A program made the translations under genes and the position numbers. Below the pieces are notes generated by a model. The model made no database searches. It had not been told where the DNA came from and saw nothing but the letters and a program-made list of their open reading frames with translations. This document shows, one piece after another, positions 27,185 through 37,598 of a stretch of 64,000 bases of DNA; positions within the stretch are counted from its first letter, which is position 1, and each line of letters opens with the position of its first letter. The stretch lies in contig JACPPA010000036.1 in the NCBI GenBank assembly GCA_016191285.1, positions 1-64,000 of the forward strand. Reading direction: 5' to 3'. This DNA comes from Gammaproteobacteria bacterium. GTDB lineage: Bacteria; Pseudomonadota; Gammaproteobacteria; Ga0077536.

Positions 27185-28021
27185 CTAAACTCGATGCAGG
27201 ATTAGTTCCAAGACGAACTTAGTGCCAAAAAAAGCCAAGGCCAGCAGCGTAAATCCACCGATCACATATTTGACGCCGCGCCGTCCGCGCCAGTCCAGCC
27301 ACCAACGGCCATAAACCAGCACGGCGAACACCAGCCAGGCGAGGACCGAGAAGACGATCTTATGGGCGAGATGCTGCGCCCGAATGTTCATGACATAGGC
27401 GGCGCCTAACGCGAGGCTGACGGTGAGCAGCGCAAAGGCGAGGGCCGTGAGTTGAAACATCACGGCTTCCATGGTTGGGAGCGGCGGCAAGAAATGCATG
27501 ATCGGATGATGTTGGCGCAGCTGGCGAGTGGCGATCCTCAAAAATATCGCCTGGATCGCCGCCAGCGCGAACAGACTGTAGGCGATAACCCCCAGGGCGA
27601 TATGTAAACGCATGCCGAGCGGCATATCGGTGGCGATCAGATGCGTCGTCGGGAAACACAGATCAAGGATGAGCGCCGCGCCGGCGGCAGGCAGAATGAC
27701 GGCGGCGAGGCTGCCGAGCTCGCGCCGAACATTCAACATCAGGACTACCACCGCCACACACCACGCGACCACCGATCCCGCGTTAAAGAGGCTCAAGTTG
27801 ACGCCCTGAGTCGTGATCGTCGTTGGATAAAGCACGACCGCGTGGAGCGCCACGGCGAGTGTCCCAAGGCCGAAGCCAAAGCGCCGCCACCCTGCTGAAT
27901 TCGTCGCGCGTTGACCGTGGGCGGCGATCAACAACACGCCAGCCGTGACGTAGAGGACAGTTGCGATAATTCCAAGCAGTGGAGACAGCATCAATTGCGG
28001 AGTGAAGTTCACCCGGCGCAT
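27185..28021 (-). CDS. ypjD: YpjD/CcsA-like cytochrome c assembly membrane protein
   Basis: A 278-residue protein with about eight transmembrane segments. It carries the cytochrome-c-assembly (CcsA/HemX-like) segments MRLHIALGVIAYSLFALAAI and AHKIVFSVLAWLVFAVLVYG, with histidines on the periplasmic/heme side. Divergent from ffh, exactly as in other gammaproteobacteria. The precise function of YpjD is not established. Confidence 0.85.
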   Translation of the reverse strand: MRRVNFTPQLMLSPLLGIIATVLYVTAGVLLIAAHGQRATNSAGWRRFGFGLGTLAVALHAVVLYPTTITTQGVNLSLFNAGSVVAWCVAVVVLMLNVRRELGSLAAVILPAAGAALILDLCFPTTHLIATDMPLGMRLHIALGVIAYSLFALAAIQAIFLRIATRQLRQHHPIMHFLPPLPTMEAVMFQLTALAFALLTVSLALGAAYVMNIRAQHLAHKIVFSVLAWLVFAVLVYGRWWLDWRGRRGVKYVIGGFTLLALAFFGTKFVLELILHRV

Positions 28022-28102
28022 TGTATAAGGGAAGCGTGGCGAAGTCAGACCCGTACTAGTGTGCTGCTGCGCAATGAACTTTCATGAGTCGGGTTAGGTA
28101 TC

Positions 28103-28166
28103 GTGGGATCGGCTTTAGCCGCGAATTGGACATCAGGCGCGCATTCGCCGCTAAAGCGGCTCCCAC
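28103..28166. repeat. REP-like inverted pair
   Basis: GTGGGATCGGCTTTAGCCGC (28103 on) and its inverted partner ATTCGCCGCTAAAGCGGCTC ending at 28166 face each other around a short spacer. The same GTGGGAGC...TTTAGC...GCGAAT unit occurs near 52030, 52337 and 58738. Besides this and the ffh promoter nothing else is evident in the 328-base ypjD-ffh gap. Confidence 0.75.
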
Positions 28167-28293
28167 AAAGCACGATATAACGCCGCCGGGAGCGTGCGAA
28201 TTAAGTTGGCTAAGCGCGACAGTATTCGAGCGCGGCGCGCCTATTCGCAGGCGGAAGCAGGTCAAGTCGTAGGCCAGGCGGCGCGGTAAACCC

Positions 28294-28302
28294 TGTTACA
28301 AT
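28294..28302 (+). promoter_or_regulatory. Extended -10 promoter candidate for ffh
   Basis: TGTTACAAT (TGn followed by TACAAT) lies 48 bases before the ffh ATG. No good -35 hexamer is seen at the expected distance, consistent with an extended -10 promoter. Confidence 0.4.
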
Positions 28303-28349
28303 TATCTGACTTGCAGCCGCTTTGGTCGCGCTTTTGAAGAGCAGCCCCT

Positions 28350-29711
28350 ATGTTTGAAAATCTCAGTCGACGCCTCGGCAATGTCGTCAAAAATTTACGC
28401 GGTCAAGGGCGTCTAACCGAAGACAACATCGACGGTACCCTGCGCGAGGTGCGCATGGCGCTCCTCGAAGCGGATGTCGCGTTGCCGGTGGTTAAAGTTT
28501 TCACCGAACGTGTACGCGCGCGCGCGCTGGGCCAGGAGGTGATCGGGACCTTGACACCGGGACAGGCGCTCATCCGCGTCGTGCGTGATGAACTCACGGA
28601 GCTGATGGGCGAGGCCGGAGTGGGCATTGATTTCGCCGCGGAACCGCCGGTGGTGATTCTGCTCGCTGGCTTGCAGGGCTCGGGCAAGACCACCAGCGCC
28701 GCCAAACTTGCAAAGCGTCTCAAGGAGCACGACAAGAAAGCCGTCGCGCTTGTCAGCTGTGACGTCTATCGTCCGGCCGCTATCGAACAGCTCCGCGTGC
28801 TCGCCGCTGAAATCGGCGTCGATTGTTATCCCAGCACGGATGCAGCGCCGATTGCTATCGCGTTGGCGGCGGTCGACCAGGCGCGGCGGCAATTCAAGGA
28901 GGTGCTGATCATCGATACCGCCGGGCGTCTGCACATCGATGACACGATGATGGAGGAGATCCGCGGCCTCCATGCCGCTGCCAGCCCGCACGAGACCCTG
29001 TTCGTCATCGACTCGATGATGGGGCAAGACGCGGTCCGTACCGCGCAAGCGTTTAACGCAGCCCTGCCGTTGACCGGGGTGATCTTAACCAAGACCGACG
29101 GCGACGCGCGCGGGGGCGCCGCGTTGTCGGTGCGTCACGTCACGGGTAAGCCGATCAAATTCATCGGCGTGGGTGAGAAAATCCACGCGCTCGAACCCTT
29201 TCATCCCGATCGCATCGCTTCGCGCATCCTCGGCATGGGCGACGTGTTATCGCTGATCGAAGAAGTCGAACAGAAAGTCGATCGCGATCAGGCGGCCAAG
29301 GTCGCGGCCAAGTTGAGCAAAGGCAAGGGCTTCGACTTGCAAGATTTTCGCGAACAAATCGATCAAATGAAGAACATGGGCGGGTTATCGGCCTTGATGG
29401 GCAAGCTGCCCGGCGTGGCCGAACTACCGGCGCATGTGAAAGATCGCGTGAACGACAAAGAATTTTCAAAACTCGGCGCGATCATCGATTCGATGACGCC
29501 GCAGGAACGACGCTTCCCCGCCGTGATCAAAGCGTCGCGTAAGCGCCGCATCGCCGATGGATCGGGCAATCAAGTGCAAGACGTCAACCGGTTGCTGAAG
29601 CAGTTTGATCAAATGCAGCGAATGATGAAAAAGGTCTCAAAAAAAGGCGGCTTGCAGGCGTTAATGCGTGGCATGCAAGGCCGCCTGCCGCCAGGAATGC
29701 CGTTTCGCTAG
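28350..29711 (+). CDS. ffh: Signal recognition particle protein Ffh
   Basis: The SRP GTPase, 453 residues, that with 4.5S RNA targets nascent membrane proteins. The N domain begins MFENLSRRLGNVVKNL. The G domain has GLQGSGKTTSAAKLA, DVYRPAAIEQL, DTAGRLHIDD and TKTDGDARGG. The C-terminal M domain is methionine-rich (MKNMGGLSALMGKLPG, FDQMQRMMKK, LMRGMQGRLPPGMPF). The 4.5S RNA gene was not found in the window. Confidence 0.97.
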   Translation: MFENLSRRLGNVVKNLRGQGRLTEDNIDGTLREVRMALLEADVALPVVKVFTERVRARALGQEVIGTLTPGQALIRVVRDELTELMGEAGVGIDFAAEPPVVILLAGLQGSGKTTSAAKLAKRLKEHDKKAVALVSCDVYRPAAIEQLRVLAAEIGVDCYPSTDAAPIAIALAAVDQARRQFKEVLIIDTAGRLHIDDTMMEEIRGLHAAASPHETLFVIDSMMGQDAVRTAQAFNAALPLTGVILTKTDGDARGGAALSVRHVTGKPIKFIGVGEKIHALEPFHPDRIASRILGMGDVLSLIEEVEQKVDRDQAAKVAAKLSKGKGFDLQDFREQIDQMKNMGGLSALMGKLPGVAELPAHVKDRVNDKEFSKLGAIIDSMTPQERRFPAVIKASRKRRIADGSGNQVQDVNRLLKQFDQMQRMMKKVSKKGGLQALMRGMQGRLPPGMPFR

Positions 29712-29738
29712 GGCGCACGCGACCGCCGAGGAGCAGCA

Positions 29739-32000
29739 GTGGACGAACAACTCTATAAAGCCGCGCTCGATTATCACGAGAGTCCGCGCCCCGGCAAAAC
29801 CGAAATTACCGCGACTAAACCGCTGGCGAATCAAACCGACCTCGCGCTCGCGTATTCGCCCGGCGTCGCTGCCCCCTGTCTCGCGATCGCCAAGGACCCG
29901 AGCCTGGCGGCGCGCTATACCAATCGGGCGAATCTCGTCGCGGTGATCACCAACGGCACGGCGGTGCTCGGACTCGGCGACATTGGCCCACTCGCCGCGA
30001 AGCCCGTGATGGAGGGCAAAGCGGTTTTATTCAAGAAATTTGCCGGTATCGATGTCTTCGATATCGAACTGAATGAGCGCGACCCGGACAAACTGGTCGA
30101 CATCATCGCGAGCTTGGCGCCGACGTTTGGCGGCATCAATCTGGAAGACATCAAGGCGCCCGAATGTTTTTATATCGAACAACGCTTGCGCGAACGAATT
30201 GATATTCCGGTTTTTCATGACGATCAGCATGGCACGGCGATCATCGCTGCGGCGGCGATCCGCAACGCGTTAAAACTTATCGACAAGACCATCGGCGCGG
30301 TACAACTGGTGTGCTCGGGCGCGGGCGCAGCCGCGATTGCCTGTCTTAAATTACTCGAAGCCGTGGGCTTGCCGCGCGCGCATATCACGGTGGTCGACAA
30401 GGCCGGCGTTATTTATCGCGGCCGTGGCGAGCAAATGGATAGTCATAAGGTGCATTACGCGCGTGATACCGACGCACGCACCTTAGCCGACGCTATTCGC
30501 AATGCGGATATTTTTCTTGGACTTTCGGGTCCCGGTGTACTGACGGGCGCGATGGTCGCGACCATGGTGGCGCGGCCGATCATTCTCGCCCTCGCCAATC
30601 CCACGCCGGAAATCCTGCCTGAGGAAGTCTTGGCGGCACGACCCGACGCGCTGGTGGCAACGGGTCGTTCGGATTATCCGAACCAAGTGAACAATGTGCT
30701 GTGCTTTCCGTACATGTTTCGGGGCGCGCTCGATGTGGGCGCGACGACCATCACCGAGCAGATGGAAATCGCGTGTGTGGATGCGCTCGCCGAACTGACG
30801 ATGCAGGAAGCTTCCGAAGTGGTGCTCGCCGCGTATGGCGGCGACCAACTGCGGTTCGGCGCCGACTACTTAATCCCGAAACCCTTTGATCCGCGGCTCA
30901 TCACGACCTTGGCGCCGGCGGTCGCGCAAGCGGCGATGGACAGCGGCGTCGCGACGCGGCCGCTCGCTGATCTCGCGGCCTACAAAGATCAGCTCTCGAA
31001 GTACGTGTTTCAATCGGTGTTGTTGATGAAACCGATTTTCGAACGGGCCAAGCAGGACCGCAAACGGTTGGTGTACGCCGAAGGCGAGGAGACGACCATC
31101 CTGCGCGCCGTGCAAGCCGTGGTCGACGATCAATTGGGGCGGCCAATTCTGGTGGGGCGTCCGGCCGTGATCGAACAACGAATTACAAATCTCGGGTTGC
31201 GCCTGCGCGTAGGCATCGATTTCTCAGTGGTCAATCCGGAGTCCGACCATCGCTTTCGAGAATATTGGTCCGAGTATTACGAATTAATGAAGCGGCGCGG
31301 GATTACACCGGCCGATGCGCGACGCGTGCTGCGCACCAATAGCACTGTCATCGCCGCGCTCTTAGTCAGAAAGGGCGAGGGGGATGCCGTGATCTGTGGG
31401 CTCACCGGCGCTTATCACACGCATCTCAAGGATCTCGAGGAAGTGCTGGGACGCGGGACCGAGGGTGCGCTCGCCGCCGTTAACGTGCTGGTTCTGCGCA
31501 AGGGGACGTTTGTCATTGGCGATACCCACGTGCATACCGATCCCGACGCCGCGACCATCGCTCGGATCGCGCTGGCGGCCGCGATGCGTGCCCGTCGATT
31601 TGGTATACGGCCGAAGGTGGCCTTGTTGTCGCATTCTAATTTTGGCGGCAGCAATACCGCTTCGGCGTGCAAGCTACGCGATGCGTTGGGCATGATCCGC
31701 GCTGCCGCGCCCGAGCTTGAGATCGATGGTGAAATGCAGGCGGACGCCGCATTAGTGCCGGCGGTACGCGCCATGGCGGTGAATGATTCGCCCCTCACCG
31801 GCGCCGCCAATGTCTTGATCATGCCGACACTCGATGCCGCTAATATCGCCATGCATCTGCTCACCGTGCTCGGTGAGGGCGTCACCGTGGGTCCGATTCT
31901 GACGGGTCTGCGTTATCCCGCACATATTCTGACCGGTTCGGCGTCAGTGCGACGGGTGATCAATATGAGCGCGCTAGCCGCGGTGGATTCGCAGCACTAG
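29739..32000 (+). CDS. maeB: NADP-dependent malic enzyme (MaeB type, PTA-like C-terminus)
   Basis: A fusion of an N-terminal malic enzyme (residues about 1-430) and a C-terminal phosphotransacetylase-like domain (about 430-753), as in E. coli MaeB (about 759 residues). It decarboxylates malate to pyruvate with NADP. Motifs: [37 protein letters not shown] and [16 protein letters not shown] (nucleotide-binding). GTG at 29739 is preceded by GAGGAG. It follows ffh by 27 bases. Confidence 0.94.
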   Translation: MDEQLYKAALDYHESPRPGKTEITATKPLANQTDLALAYSPGVAAPCLAIAKDPSLAARYTNRANLVAVITNGTAVLGLGDIGPLAAKPVMEGKAVLFKKFAGIDVFDIELNERDPDKLVDIIASLAPTFGGINLEDIKAPECFYIEQRLRERIDIPVFHDDQHGTAIIAAAAIRNALKLIDKTIGAVQLVCSGAGAAAIACLKLLEAVGLPRAHITVVDKAGVIYRGRGEQMDSHKVHYARDTDARTLADAIRNADIFLGLSGPGVLTGAMVATMVARPIILALANPTPEILPEEVLAARPDALVATGRSDYPNQVNNVLCFPYMFRGALDVGATTITEQMEIACVDALAELTMQEASEVVLAAYGGDQLRFGADYLIPKPFDPRLITTLAPAVAQAAMDSGVATRPLADLAAYKDQLSKYVFQSVLLMKPIFERAKQDRKRLVYAEGEETTILRAVQAVVDDQLGRPILVGRPAVIEQRITNLGLRLRVGIDFSVVNPESDHRFREYWSEYYELMKRRGITPADARRVLRTNSTVIAALLVRKGEGDAVICGLTGAYHTHLKDLEEVLGRGTEGALAAVNVLVLRKGTFVIGDTHVHTDPDAATIARIALAAAMRARRFGIRPKVALLSHSNFGGSNTASACKLRDALGMIRAAAPELEIDGEMQADAALVPAVRAMAVNDSPLTGAANVLIMPTLDAANIAMHLLTVLGEGVTVGPILTGLRYPAHILTGSASVRRVINMSALAAVDSQH

Positions 32001-32037
32001 CAGCGCCAAATAAAGGTTCGGAAGTTCCCATCATAAG

Positions 32038-32080
32038 GCGGTTGTCGGGTGCGCGCGTAGCGTCATTCCGGAACGTGCGC
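32038..32080. repeat. Partial copy of the GCGGTTGTCGGG repeat
   Basis: It matches the left end and first inner bases of the element at 25298 (GCGGTTGTCGGGTGCGCGCG then TAGCGTCATT). No inverted right end follows. It is one of several fragments filling the 32001-32468 gap downstream of maeB. Confidence 0.6.
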
Positions 32081-32278
32081 AGCCTTTATAGACGTCACCC
32101 CGGAATTCGCGCAGCGACGATCCGGGGCGGGAGCCCGCTGGTAGTTCAGGCGCCCCTGGATCCCGGGTCGGCGCGGCTCACGCCGCTTCGCCCGGGATGA
32201 GGGATCTCACAATCTAGGCCGGGTTCGAATGGCACTTACAAAAGCTGAAATGCCGAGAACGATGCAGTCCTGGCCCTT

Positions 32279-32363
32279 CGTCATGCCGGCGAACGCCGGA
32301 ATCCAGTCAACCAATGAATTCATTTTTCACTGGACCCAGTGCTCGGCGCACGGGGTGACGGCG
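32279..32363. repeat. Second copy of the CGTCATGCCGGCG repeat
   Basis: CGTCATGCCGGCGAACGCCG and GGAATCCAG mirror the element at 15271-15360. A further GC palindrome (GATCCCGGGTCGGCG...CGCCTTCGCCCGGGAT-like) lies just upstream at about 32160-32205. This stretch has no gene I can support. Confidence 0.5.
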
Positions 32364-32434
32364 TAAACCGCACTTAAACAAGTGCGATTCAGGCCGGGTG
32401 CCTCTTCTTGAGCCCATGGCAATGCGGGCCATTT

Positions 32435-32573
32435 AGGGAACCTCTGAATAAGTCCATCCTGGACTTATTCAGAGTACGGGAAGCAAAAAGTATGATTTTT
32501 GCTTCCCTTCATTTTCAATGGTTTGCAACCATCGAAAATGGCGGCACCTCCCTGTGCCGCGGGAAGCTCTGCC
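32435..32573. repeat. Hairpin-array repeat, copy 2 (inserted in a gene 3' end)
   Basis: It contains hairpins 1-4 of the full element at 52128 (stems at 32442-32474, 32478-32507, 32510-32540, 32541-32560) and only the first arm of hairpin 5. It ends where the exported-protein gene's own sequence resumes, and supplies that gene's last 34 codons and stop on the minus strand. Confidence 0.85.
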
Positions 32574-33092
32574 GGCGGGATTCTGCGCGCGGTAATCGTG
32601 AACGAAATTGCCGACCAATTCGGTTACCAGGGCATCAACTTTTTCCGGCTCGCTGGCGAGCATGACGCCGTTTTTGGAGCTCGTCCAGACGGCTTGCGAG
32701 ATAAATCCCCCGGCCGTATTCCCGAGCGGGATTTTCTGTCGTAGTTCGAGTTTCACCGCCAGATGATAAAAACCGCTGGCGTCGTGATTGGTTATGACGC
32801 GGATCCGGAGCAAGCCCGCATGCGGCGCGGTTATGGCGCCATCTGCCGTCGCGAGCGCAATGCCATCGGCCGTCAATTGGCGAGTGGCTTGGTCGTGCAC
32901 GCGCGCAACGGTCAGTCCATGACTCGCCAAATCCTGGTCGATGTCATCCACCGCGAGCGCGATCGGTTGAACCTCATTCAATGTCATGTGCGAAAACGGT
33001 GGGACATCGGCTGGCGCGTTACCTGACCTGGCAAGGAGCGCCAGCGCCGAGATTGCCACTAACCTACGCGCGCAGCGCGGGAATTCAGGCAT
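32469..33092 (-). CDS. Exported protein of unknown function, C-terminus replaced by a repeat
   Basis: About 207 residues from the ATG at 33092. The start is chosen because it opens a signal peptide (RRLVAISALALLARSGNAPAD) and overlaps the dsbB stop by 8 bases; the frame extends to 33170 without merit. The mature part is beta-rich with alternating polar/hydrophobic residues (IRVITNHDASGFYHLAVKLE). No family is recognised. After HDYRAQNPA every residue comes from the hairpin-array repeat, so the original C-terminus is probably lost or shortened. It is likely co-transcribed with dsbB; a periplasmic location is inferred. Confidence 0.6.
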   Translation of the reverse strand: MPEFPRCARRLVAISALALLARSGNAPADVPPFSHMTLNEVQPIALAVDDIDQDLASHGLTVARVHDQATRQLTADGIALATADGAITAPHAGLLRIRVITNHDASGFYHLAVKLELRQKIPLGNTAGGFISQAVWTSSKNGVMLASEPEKVDALVTELVGNFVHDYRAQNPAGRASRGTGRCRHFRWLQTIENEGKQKSYFLLPVL

Positions 33093-33633
33093 AACCGGCC
33101 CCTCCGGACGAACGTCGCCGACGCCGAATTGGGCGTTGCTTCGCTCGCAGGAACGCGATTGCGAGCGCACTCAGCATTAAGCCGATGAAGCACAGCACAG
33201 ACCATTCCGCGAGCGACAAGCCAAGCAGTGTCCAGTCAACTTTGGCGCAGTCGCCACTGCCGCGCAGCACTTTGTGGATCGTTTCACCGAGTGGGTACAT
33301 GTCCAACATGAAATCGAGACCGGGCCCGCATTCGGGGACCAGGTCCTTGGGCAAATGTTGCAGCCACACCTGACGACCCGCGATGGTGGCCCCGATTATC
33401 GAAAGGATGGCAATGACAGCGCAGTAGGCCGTGGCTCCCGCCAAGCGTGCGCCGTGCGCCGCGGCGACTAAGGCCGTGGCGCCGATCAGAAAATAAAATA
33501 CCCGTTGAAAAATACACAACGGACACGGCTCTAACCCAGAATGAAATTGCAGGTAGTACGCGCTCGCGAGTAACACGATGCAGGCCAGCGCGATACCCAG
33601 GAACGGTGTTCGACGCGAGAGGATCAAAGCCAT
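33085..33633 (-). CDS. dsbB: Disulfide bond formation protein DsbB
   Basis: A four-helix inner-membrane oxidase (182 residues) that reoxidises DsbA using quinone. The first redox pair is in EPCPLCIFQRVFYF; the second pair is the cysteines of LVPECGPGLD and GSGDCAKVDW. The highly basic C-terminal tail (KQRPIRRRRRSSGG) is cytoplasmic. The exported-protein gene downstream overlaps it. Confidence 0.93.
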   Translation of the reverse strand: MALILSRRTPFLGIALACIVLLASAYYLQFHSGLEPCPLCIFQRVFYFLIGATALVAAAHGARLAGATAYCAVIAILSIIGATIAGRQVWLQHLPKDLVPECGPGLDFMLDMYPLGETIHKVLRGSGDCAKVDWTLLGLSLAEWSVLCFIGLMLSALAIAFLRAKQRPIRRRRRSSGGAGYA

Positions 33634-33726
33634 GAATAAACCCCGTTGGAGTTAGGGACTGCCATTCTAGCCTGAGCGATGGATTGGCTGGCAGTGCTCG
33701 GCCACCTGGCTGGTACTCACGGACAG

Positions 33727-34743
33727 TTAATCAGGAGAGATCGGAGACGGGTGGTCAAGGGTAACGGTGGGACCGTCGGGTATGCCGAGGTGTAATGGCG
33801 CGGTGACCGCGAGCTCCGCTACCACCAACACAGTGCAGCCACCCGCCGGCAACGTGGCGCTGCTGATAATTTGCCCCGCGCTATGCGCGGCACTCTCCCC
33901 CGCGCGAAAACACGGGGTTCCGGGCGCTGCCATGGCGGCGGTGTGGCCGCGCCGCAAGCGCGATTTAACCGTGCCGCGATATTTCATCCGCGCCACGATT
34001 TCCTGGCCGGGGTAGCAGCCTTTGTTAAAGCTTAAAGCGCCAAGCGTATCGAGGTTCAATTGCTGCGGCAGAAACGCGTTGGCATTGATCTCGCTAATGA
34101 CGGGCAAGCCCTGTTCGATATCCCCTAGACGCCAGGTATTCGAGCCGATGGCCGCCAGGTCGTGCGTGCGCCACCAGGCGGCGAGCGCGTCGATCGGGCC
34201 GCACACTAAAAAGCGCGCGCCGTCGTCGATGCACAACGTTGACAGCGACTCAGCGAGGACCGACACCGCGTAGCGCGTCACCTCGAGACCGGCGGCCCAG
34301 TCCGGGCGCGCCGTTTGGGGCACGCACAGACCGAGCACGCCATAAACGTCGGACACCTCCGCGAGCGTTACTTGGGCGCGGAGCACGAACATTTTCAAGC
34401 GCGTCATCAGGCGCGCGGACTCCGAGCGCGGCACGCACAACAGAAATCCGTCGGCGTGTTGCCACAGGTAAAACAAAAACGACACGCGACCTTGTGCCGT
34501 GCACCACGCGCTGAGTTGCCCGCGCGTGACATTCACCTGCATGACATCGCTGACGAATTGGGCGTGCAGAAAACTCCGTGCGTCGGCGCCGTCGACGCGA
34601 ATCAGCGCGAGATCGGTGAGCGGGCATACGCAGGACTCGGAGTTCGCGATATCTAACTCGGTGTCCGGGGCTGCGAACGAATGATCACCATTGGCATCTA
34701 CCTCGTAGGACAGCGTCGCGGGCACCACGTCGGTGAGTTTCAT
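33727..34743 (-). CDS. ygfZ: YgfZ/GcvT-like folate-binding protein
   Basis: A 338-residue tetrahydrofolate-binding protein helping Fe-S cluster assembly or repair. The signature KGCYPGQEIVARMKYRG is present with its cysteine; the N-terminal GcvT-like fold includes ALIRVDGADARSFLHAQFVS. Its start overlaps the sdhE stop (ATGA), so sdhB-sdhE-ygfZ form one unit. This is functionally apt because SdhB carries three Fe-S clusters. Confidence 0.93.
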   Translation of the reverse strand: MKLTDVVPATLSYEVDANGDHSFAAPDTELDIANSESCVCPLTDLALIRVDGADARSFLHAQFVSDVMQVNVTRGQLSAWCTAQGRVSFLFYLWQHADGFLLCVPRSESARLMTRLKMFVLRAQVTLAEVSDVYGVLGLCVPQTARPDWAAGLEVTRYAVSVLAESLSTLCIDDGARFLVCGPIDALAAWWRTHDLAAIGSNTWRLGDIEQGLPVISEINANAFLPQQLNLDTLGALSFNKGCYPGQEIVARMKYRGTVKSRLRRGHTAAMAAPGTPCFRAGESAAHSAGQIISSATLPAGGCTVLVVAELAVTAPLHLGIPDGPTVTLDHPSPISPD

Positions 34744-34979
34744 CGTGCGGTGTGTCGTTGCAAGCGCGTGACGAGTTCGCGAAATTCAGGCGTGGGTGCC
34801 GGGTGTTGGCCAAGGACCCAGGCGTAGAGATCGGGATCCGCGGTGTCGAGCAAGCTCGCGAAAGCGACTTGGTTGACCGGCGTCAGCGTCGAGTAATCTT
34901 CGTCGAGGAAGCGGTTTAACACGATATCGAGTTCACGCATGCCGCGGCGGCAGCGCCACCGCAGGCGATTTAATTCCAC
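34740..34979 (-). CDS. sdhE: Succinate dehydrogenase FAD assembly factor SdhE
   Basis: A 79-residue five-helix protein promoting covalent FAD attachment to SdhA (SDHAF2/CptB family). The essential RGxxE motif is seen as RRGMRELD at residues 11-18, followed by LNRFLDEDYSTLTPVNQVAF and DPDLYAWVLG. The start is GTG. It lies directly after sdhB and overlaps ygfZ. Confidence 0.94.
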   Translation of the reverse strand: MELNRLRWRCRRGMRELDIVLNRFLDEDYSTLTPVNQVAFASLLDTADPDLYAWVLGQHPAPTPEFRELVTRLQRHTAR

Positions 34980-35001
34980 TTGAAATCACCGCCCTGCGGG
35001 T

Positions 35002-35784
35002 TCAAAGCGTGCGCTGTACCATCATTTTTTTTACTTCCGCGATCGCCTGCGCGGGGTTCAACCCTTTCGGGCAGGTGCGCGCGCAATTCATGATCGTGTG
35101 GCAGCGATAAAGCCGGAACGGATCTTCGAGTTCATCGAGGCGTTCACCCGTCGCTTCGTCACGGCTATCGATCAGCCAGCGATAAGCCTGCAACAGCGCC
35201 GCCGGGCCGAGGTAGCGATCGCTATTCCACCAATAGCTGGGGCAGCTGGTTGAACAGCACGCACACAGAATGCATTCGTATAAACCGTCCAGCTTCTCAC
35301 GATCTTCTTTCGACTGTAGGCGCTCACGGTCGGGTGGCGGCGGAGAATCCGACTGCAGCCAGGGTTTGATCGACGCATATTGCGCGTAGAAATGCCTCAA
35401 ATCCGGGACTAAGTCCTTATGCACCGGTAGGTGCGGGAGCGGATAAATTTTGACGTCGCCCTTGATCGATTCGGTGGCCTTGGTGCAGGCAAGGGTGTTG
35501 GTGCCATCGATATTCATCGCACACGAGCCGCAGATCCCTTCGCGACAGGAACGGCGAAACGCCAGCGTCGAATCAAGTGCGTTTTTGATGTAAATGATCG
35601 CATCCAGCACCATGGGCCCACATTTATCGAGGTCGATTTCGTAAGTATCGAGGCGTGGATTCGCATTCGTGTCCGGGTCATAACGGTAGACGCGGATCTT
35701 GCGCGCGCGCTTGGCGCCAGCGGCGGCCTCGATAGTTTTACCTGGCGTGACTCGCGAATTCTTGGGCAGGCTGAACTCGGCCAT
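35002..35784 (-). CDS. sdhB: Succinate dehydrogenase iron-sulfur subunit
   Basis: The electron-transfer subunit of complex II, about 260 residues. The [2Fe-2S] cysteines are in CREGICGSC with a later Cys; the 4Fe-4S and 3Fe-4S ligands are in [12 protein letters not shown] and [17 protein letters not shown] at 35784 is used because AGGGAG precedes it; a TTG at 35808 overlapping the sdhA stop is the alternative. The N-terminus has an extra basic, Ala/Gly-rich stretch. Confidence 0.95.
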   Translation of the reverse strand: MAEFSLPKNSRVTPGKTIEAAAGAKRARKIRVYRYDPDTNANPRLDTYEIDLDKCGPMVLDAIIYIKNALDSTLAFRRSCREGICGSCAMNIDGTNTLACTKATESIKGDVKIYPLPHLPVHKDLVPDLRHFYAQYASIKPWLQSDSPPPPDRERLQSKEDREKLDGLYECILCACCSTSCPSYWWNSDRYLGPAALLQAYRWLIDSRDEATGERLDELEDPFRLYRCHTIMNCARTCPKGLNPAQAIAEVKKMMVQRTL

Positions 35785-35804
35785 GAACGGCTCCCTCTCG
35801 AAAA

Positions 35805-37595
35805 TCAATAAACGCGTTTTTTAGGCGGAACGACGGCGACGTCATTGCTCAACGTATACATATGCACGGGTCGATAATCGAAGCGCACACCGCCGTCATC
35901 GTTGATCCAGGTCAGCGTGTGCTTGTGCCATTTTTCGTCATCGCGATCCGGGAAATCCTCGCGGGCGTGGGCGCCGCGCGACTCCTCTCGATTGTAGGCA
36001 GCGCGAATACTGACCATTGCATTGCCCAGTAAATTTTCAAGTTCCAAGGTCTCGACCAGATCGGTATTCCAAGTCATCGACCGATCGCCGACTTTTACGT
36101 GTTGGAATGCATCCCACACGCTTTGCAATTGCGTGATGCCCTCAAACAGCACTTCGCCAGTTCGGAACACCGCGGCGTTGTTTTGCATGATGCGCTGCAT
36201 GTTGAGCCGCAGTTTGGACGTTGGCTCGCTGCCATTCGCATGGCGCATGCGATCGAAGCGCGCCAACAGCCGCTCCGTGGTGTGCGCGGGAAGCGCCGGG
36301 TGCGGCGTGTGAGGTTTGATGGTCGCCGCGCAGCGCTTGGCGGCGGCGCGGCCGAACACGACAAGATCAAGCAGCGAGTTTGAACCTAATCGATTGGCGC
36401 CGTGCACCGATACACAGGCGGCTTCGCCGATCGCCATCAAGCCCGGCACTTCCGCGTCGGGATTACCGTTTTTTAAGGTGACCGCCTGACCATGATAATT
36501 AGTCGGAATGCCGCCCATGTTGTAGTGGACCGTCGGCAGTACCGGAATGGGTTCTTTGGTCACGTCGACGCCGGCGAAGATCGCGGCGGATTCCGCTATT
36601 CCCGGCAAGCGCTCATCGATCACTTCGGGGCCGAGGTGCTCGAGATGCAGGTGTATATGATCCTGATGCGCGCCGACGCCACGCCCTTCGCGGATTTCAA
36701 TCGTCATCGAGCGCGAGACCACATCGCGCGACGCTAAGTCCTTGGCATTCGGCGCATAGCGCTCCATGAAGCGTTCGCCCGCCGAATTGGTCAGGTAACC
36801 GCCTTCGCCGCGCACGCCTTCAGTGATCAAGCAGCCGGCGCCATAAATGCCGGTGGGGTGGAACTGGATAAATTCCATGTCTTGGAGCGGCAATCCGGCG
36901 CGAAGCGCCATCGCATTACCGTCGCCCGTGCAGGTATGCGCCGACGTACACGAGAAATACGCGCGACCGTAGCCGCCGGTCGCCAACACCACTTGATGCG
37001 CGCGAAATAGATGCAGCGTTCCCTGGTCCAGATTCCACGCCAGTACACCGCGGCAGACACCGTCGTCGTCCATCACCAGATCGAGCGCGAAGTACTCGAT
37101 CATGAATTCCGCGTTATGTTTCAGCGACTGCTGGTAAAGCGTATGGAGAATGGCGTGACCGGTACGATCCGCCGCGGCACAGGTGCGTTGCGCAACGCCC
37201 TCGCCGTAATTCGTGGTCATCCCGCCGAACGGCCGCTGATAAATTCGGCCGTCTTCGGTGCGTGAAAACGGCACACCGTAATGTTCGAGTTCGATCACGG
37301 CCGGAATCGCTTCGCGACACATGTATTCGATGGCGTCTTGATCGCCCAGCCAATCCGAGCCCTTGATCGTGTCGTACATGTGCCAGCGCCAGTCATCGGG
37401 GCCCATGTTGCCGAGCGCGGCGCTCATGCCGCCTTGCGCGGCCACCGTGTGGCTGCGGGTGGGGAACACTTTGGTGATGCAGGCGGTGGTCAGGCCTTCG
37501 GCGGCCATGCCGAAGGTGGCGCGTAAGCCCGCGCCACCCGCGCCGATCACGACGACATCGTATTGGTGTTCAATCAATGGATATGCGCTTGCCAT
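35805..37595 (-). CDS. sdhA: Succinate dehydrogenase flavoprotein
   Basis: The catalytic subunit oxidising succinate to fumarate, 596 residues. Rossmann FAD motif [18 protein letters not shown]; the FAD-linking histidine is in [11 protein letters not shown]; active-site region [22 protein letters not shown]-terminal [20 protein letters not shown]. It is in the sdhC-D-A-B order with a 3-base gap to sdhD. Confidence 0.97.
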   Translation of the reverse strand: MASAYPLIEHQYDVVVIGAGGAGLRATFGMAAEGLTTACITKVFPTRSHTVAAQGGMSAALGNMGPDDWRWHMYDTIKGSDWLGDQDAIEYMCREAIPAVIELEHYGVPFSRTEDGRIYQRPFGGMTTNYGEGVAQRTCAAADRTGHAILHTLYQQSLKHNAEFMIEYFALDLVMDDDGVCRGVLAWNLDQGTLHLFRAHQVVLATGGYGRAYFSCTSAHTCTGDGNAMALRAGLPLQDMEFIQFHPTGIYGAGCLITEGVRGEGGYLTNSAGERFMERYAPNAKDLASRDVVSRSMTIEIREGRGVGAHQDHIHLHLEHLGPEVIDERLPGIAESAAIFAGVDVTKEPIPVLPTVHYNMGGIPTNYHGQAVTLKNGNPDAEVPGLMAIGEAACVSVHGANRLGSNSLLDLVVFGRAAAKRCAATIKPHTPHPALPAHTTERLLARFDRMRHANGSEPTSKLRLNMQRIMQNNAAVFRTGEVLFEGITQLQSVWDAFQHVKVGDRSMTWNTDLVETLELENLLGNAMVSIRAAYNREESRGAHAREDFPDRDDEKWHKHTLTWINDDGGVRFDYRPVHMYTLSNDVAVVPPKKRVY

Positions 37596-37598
37596 GGT

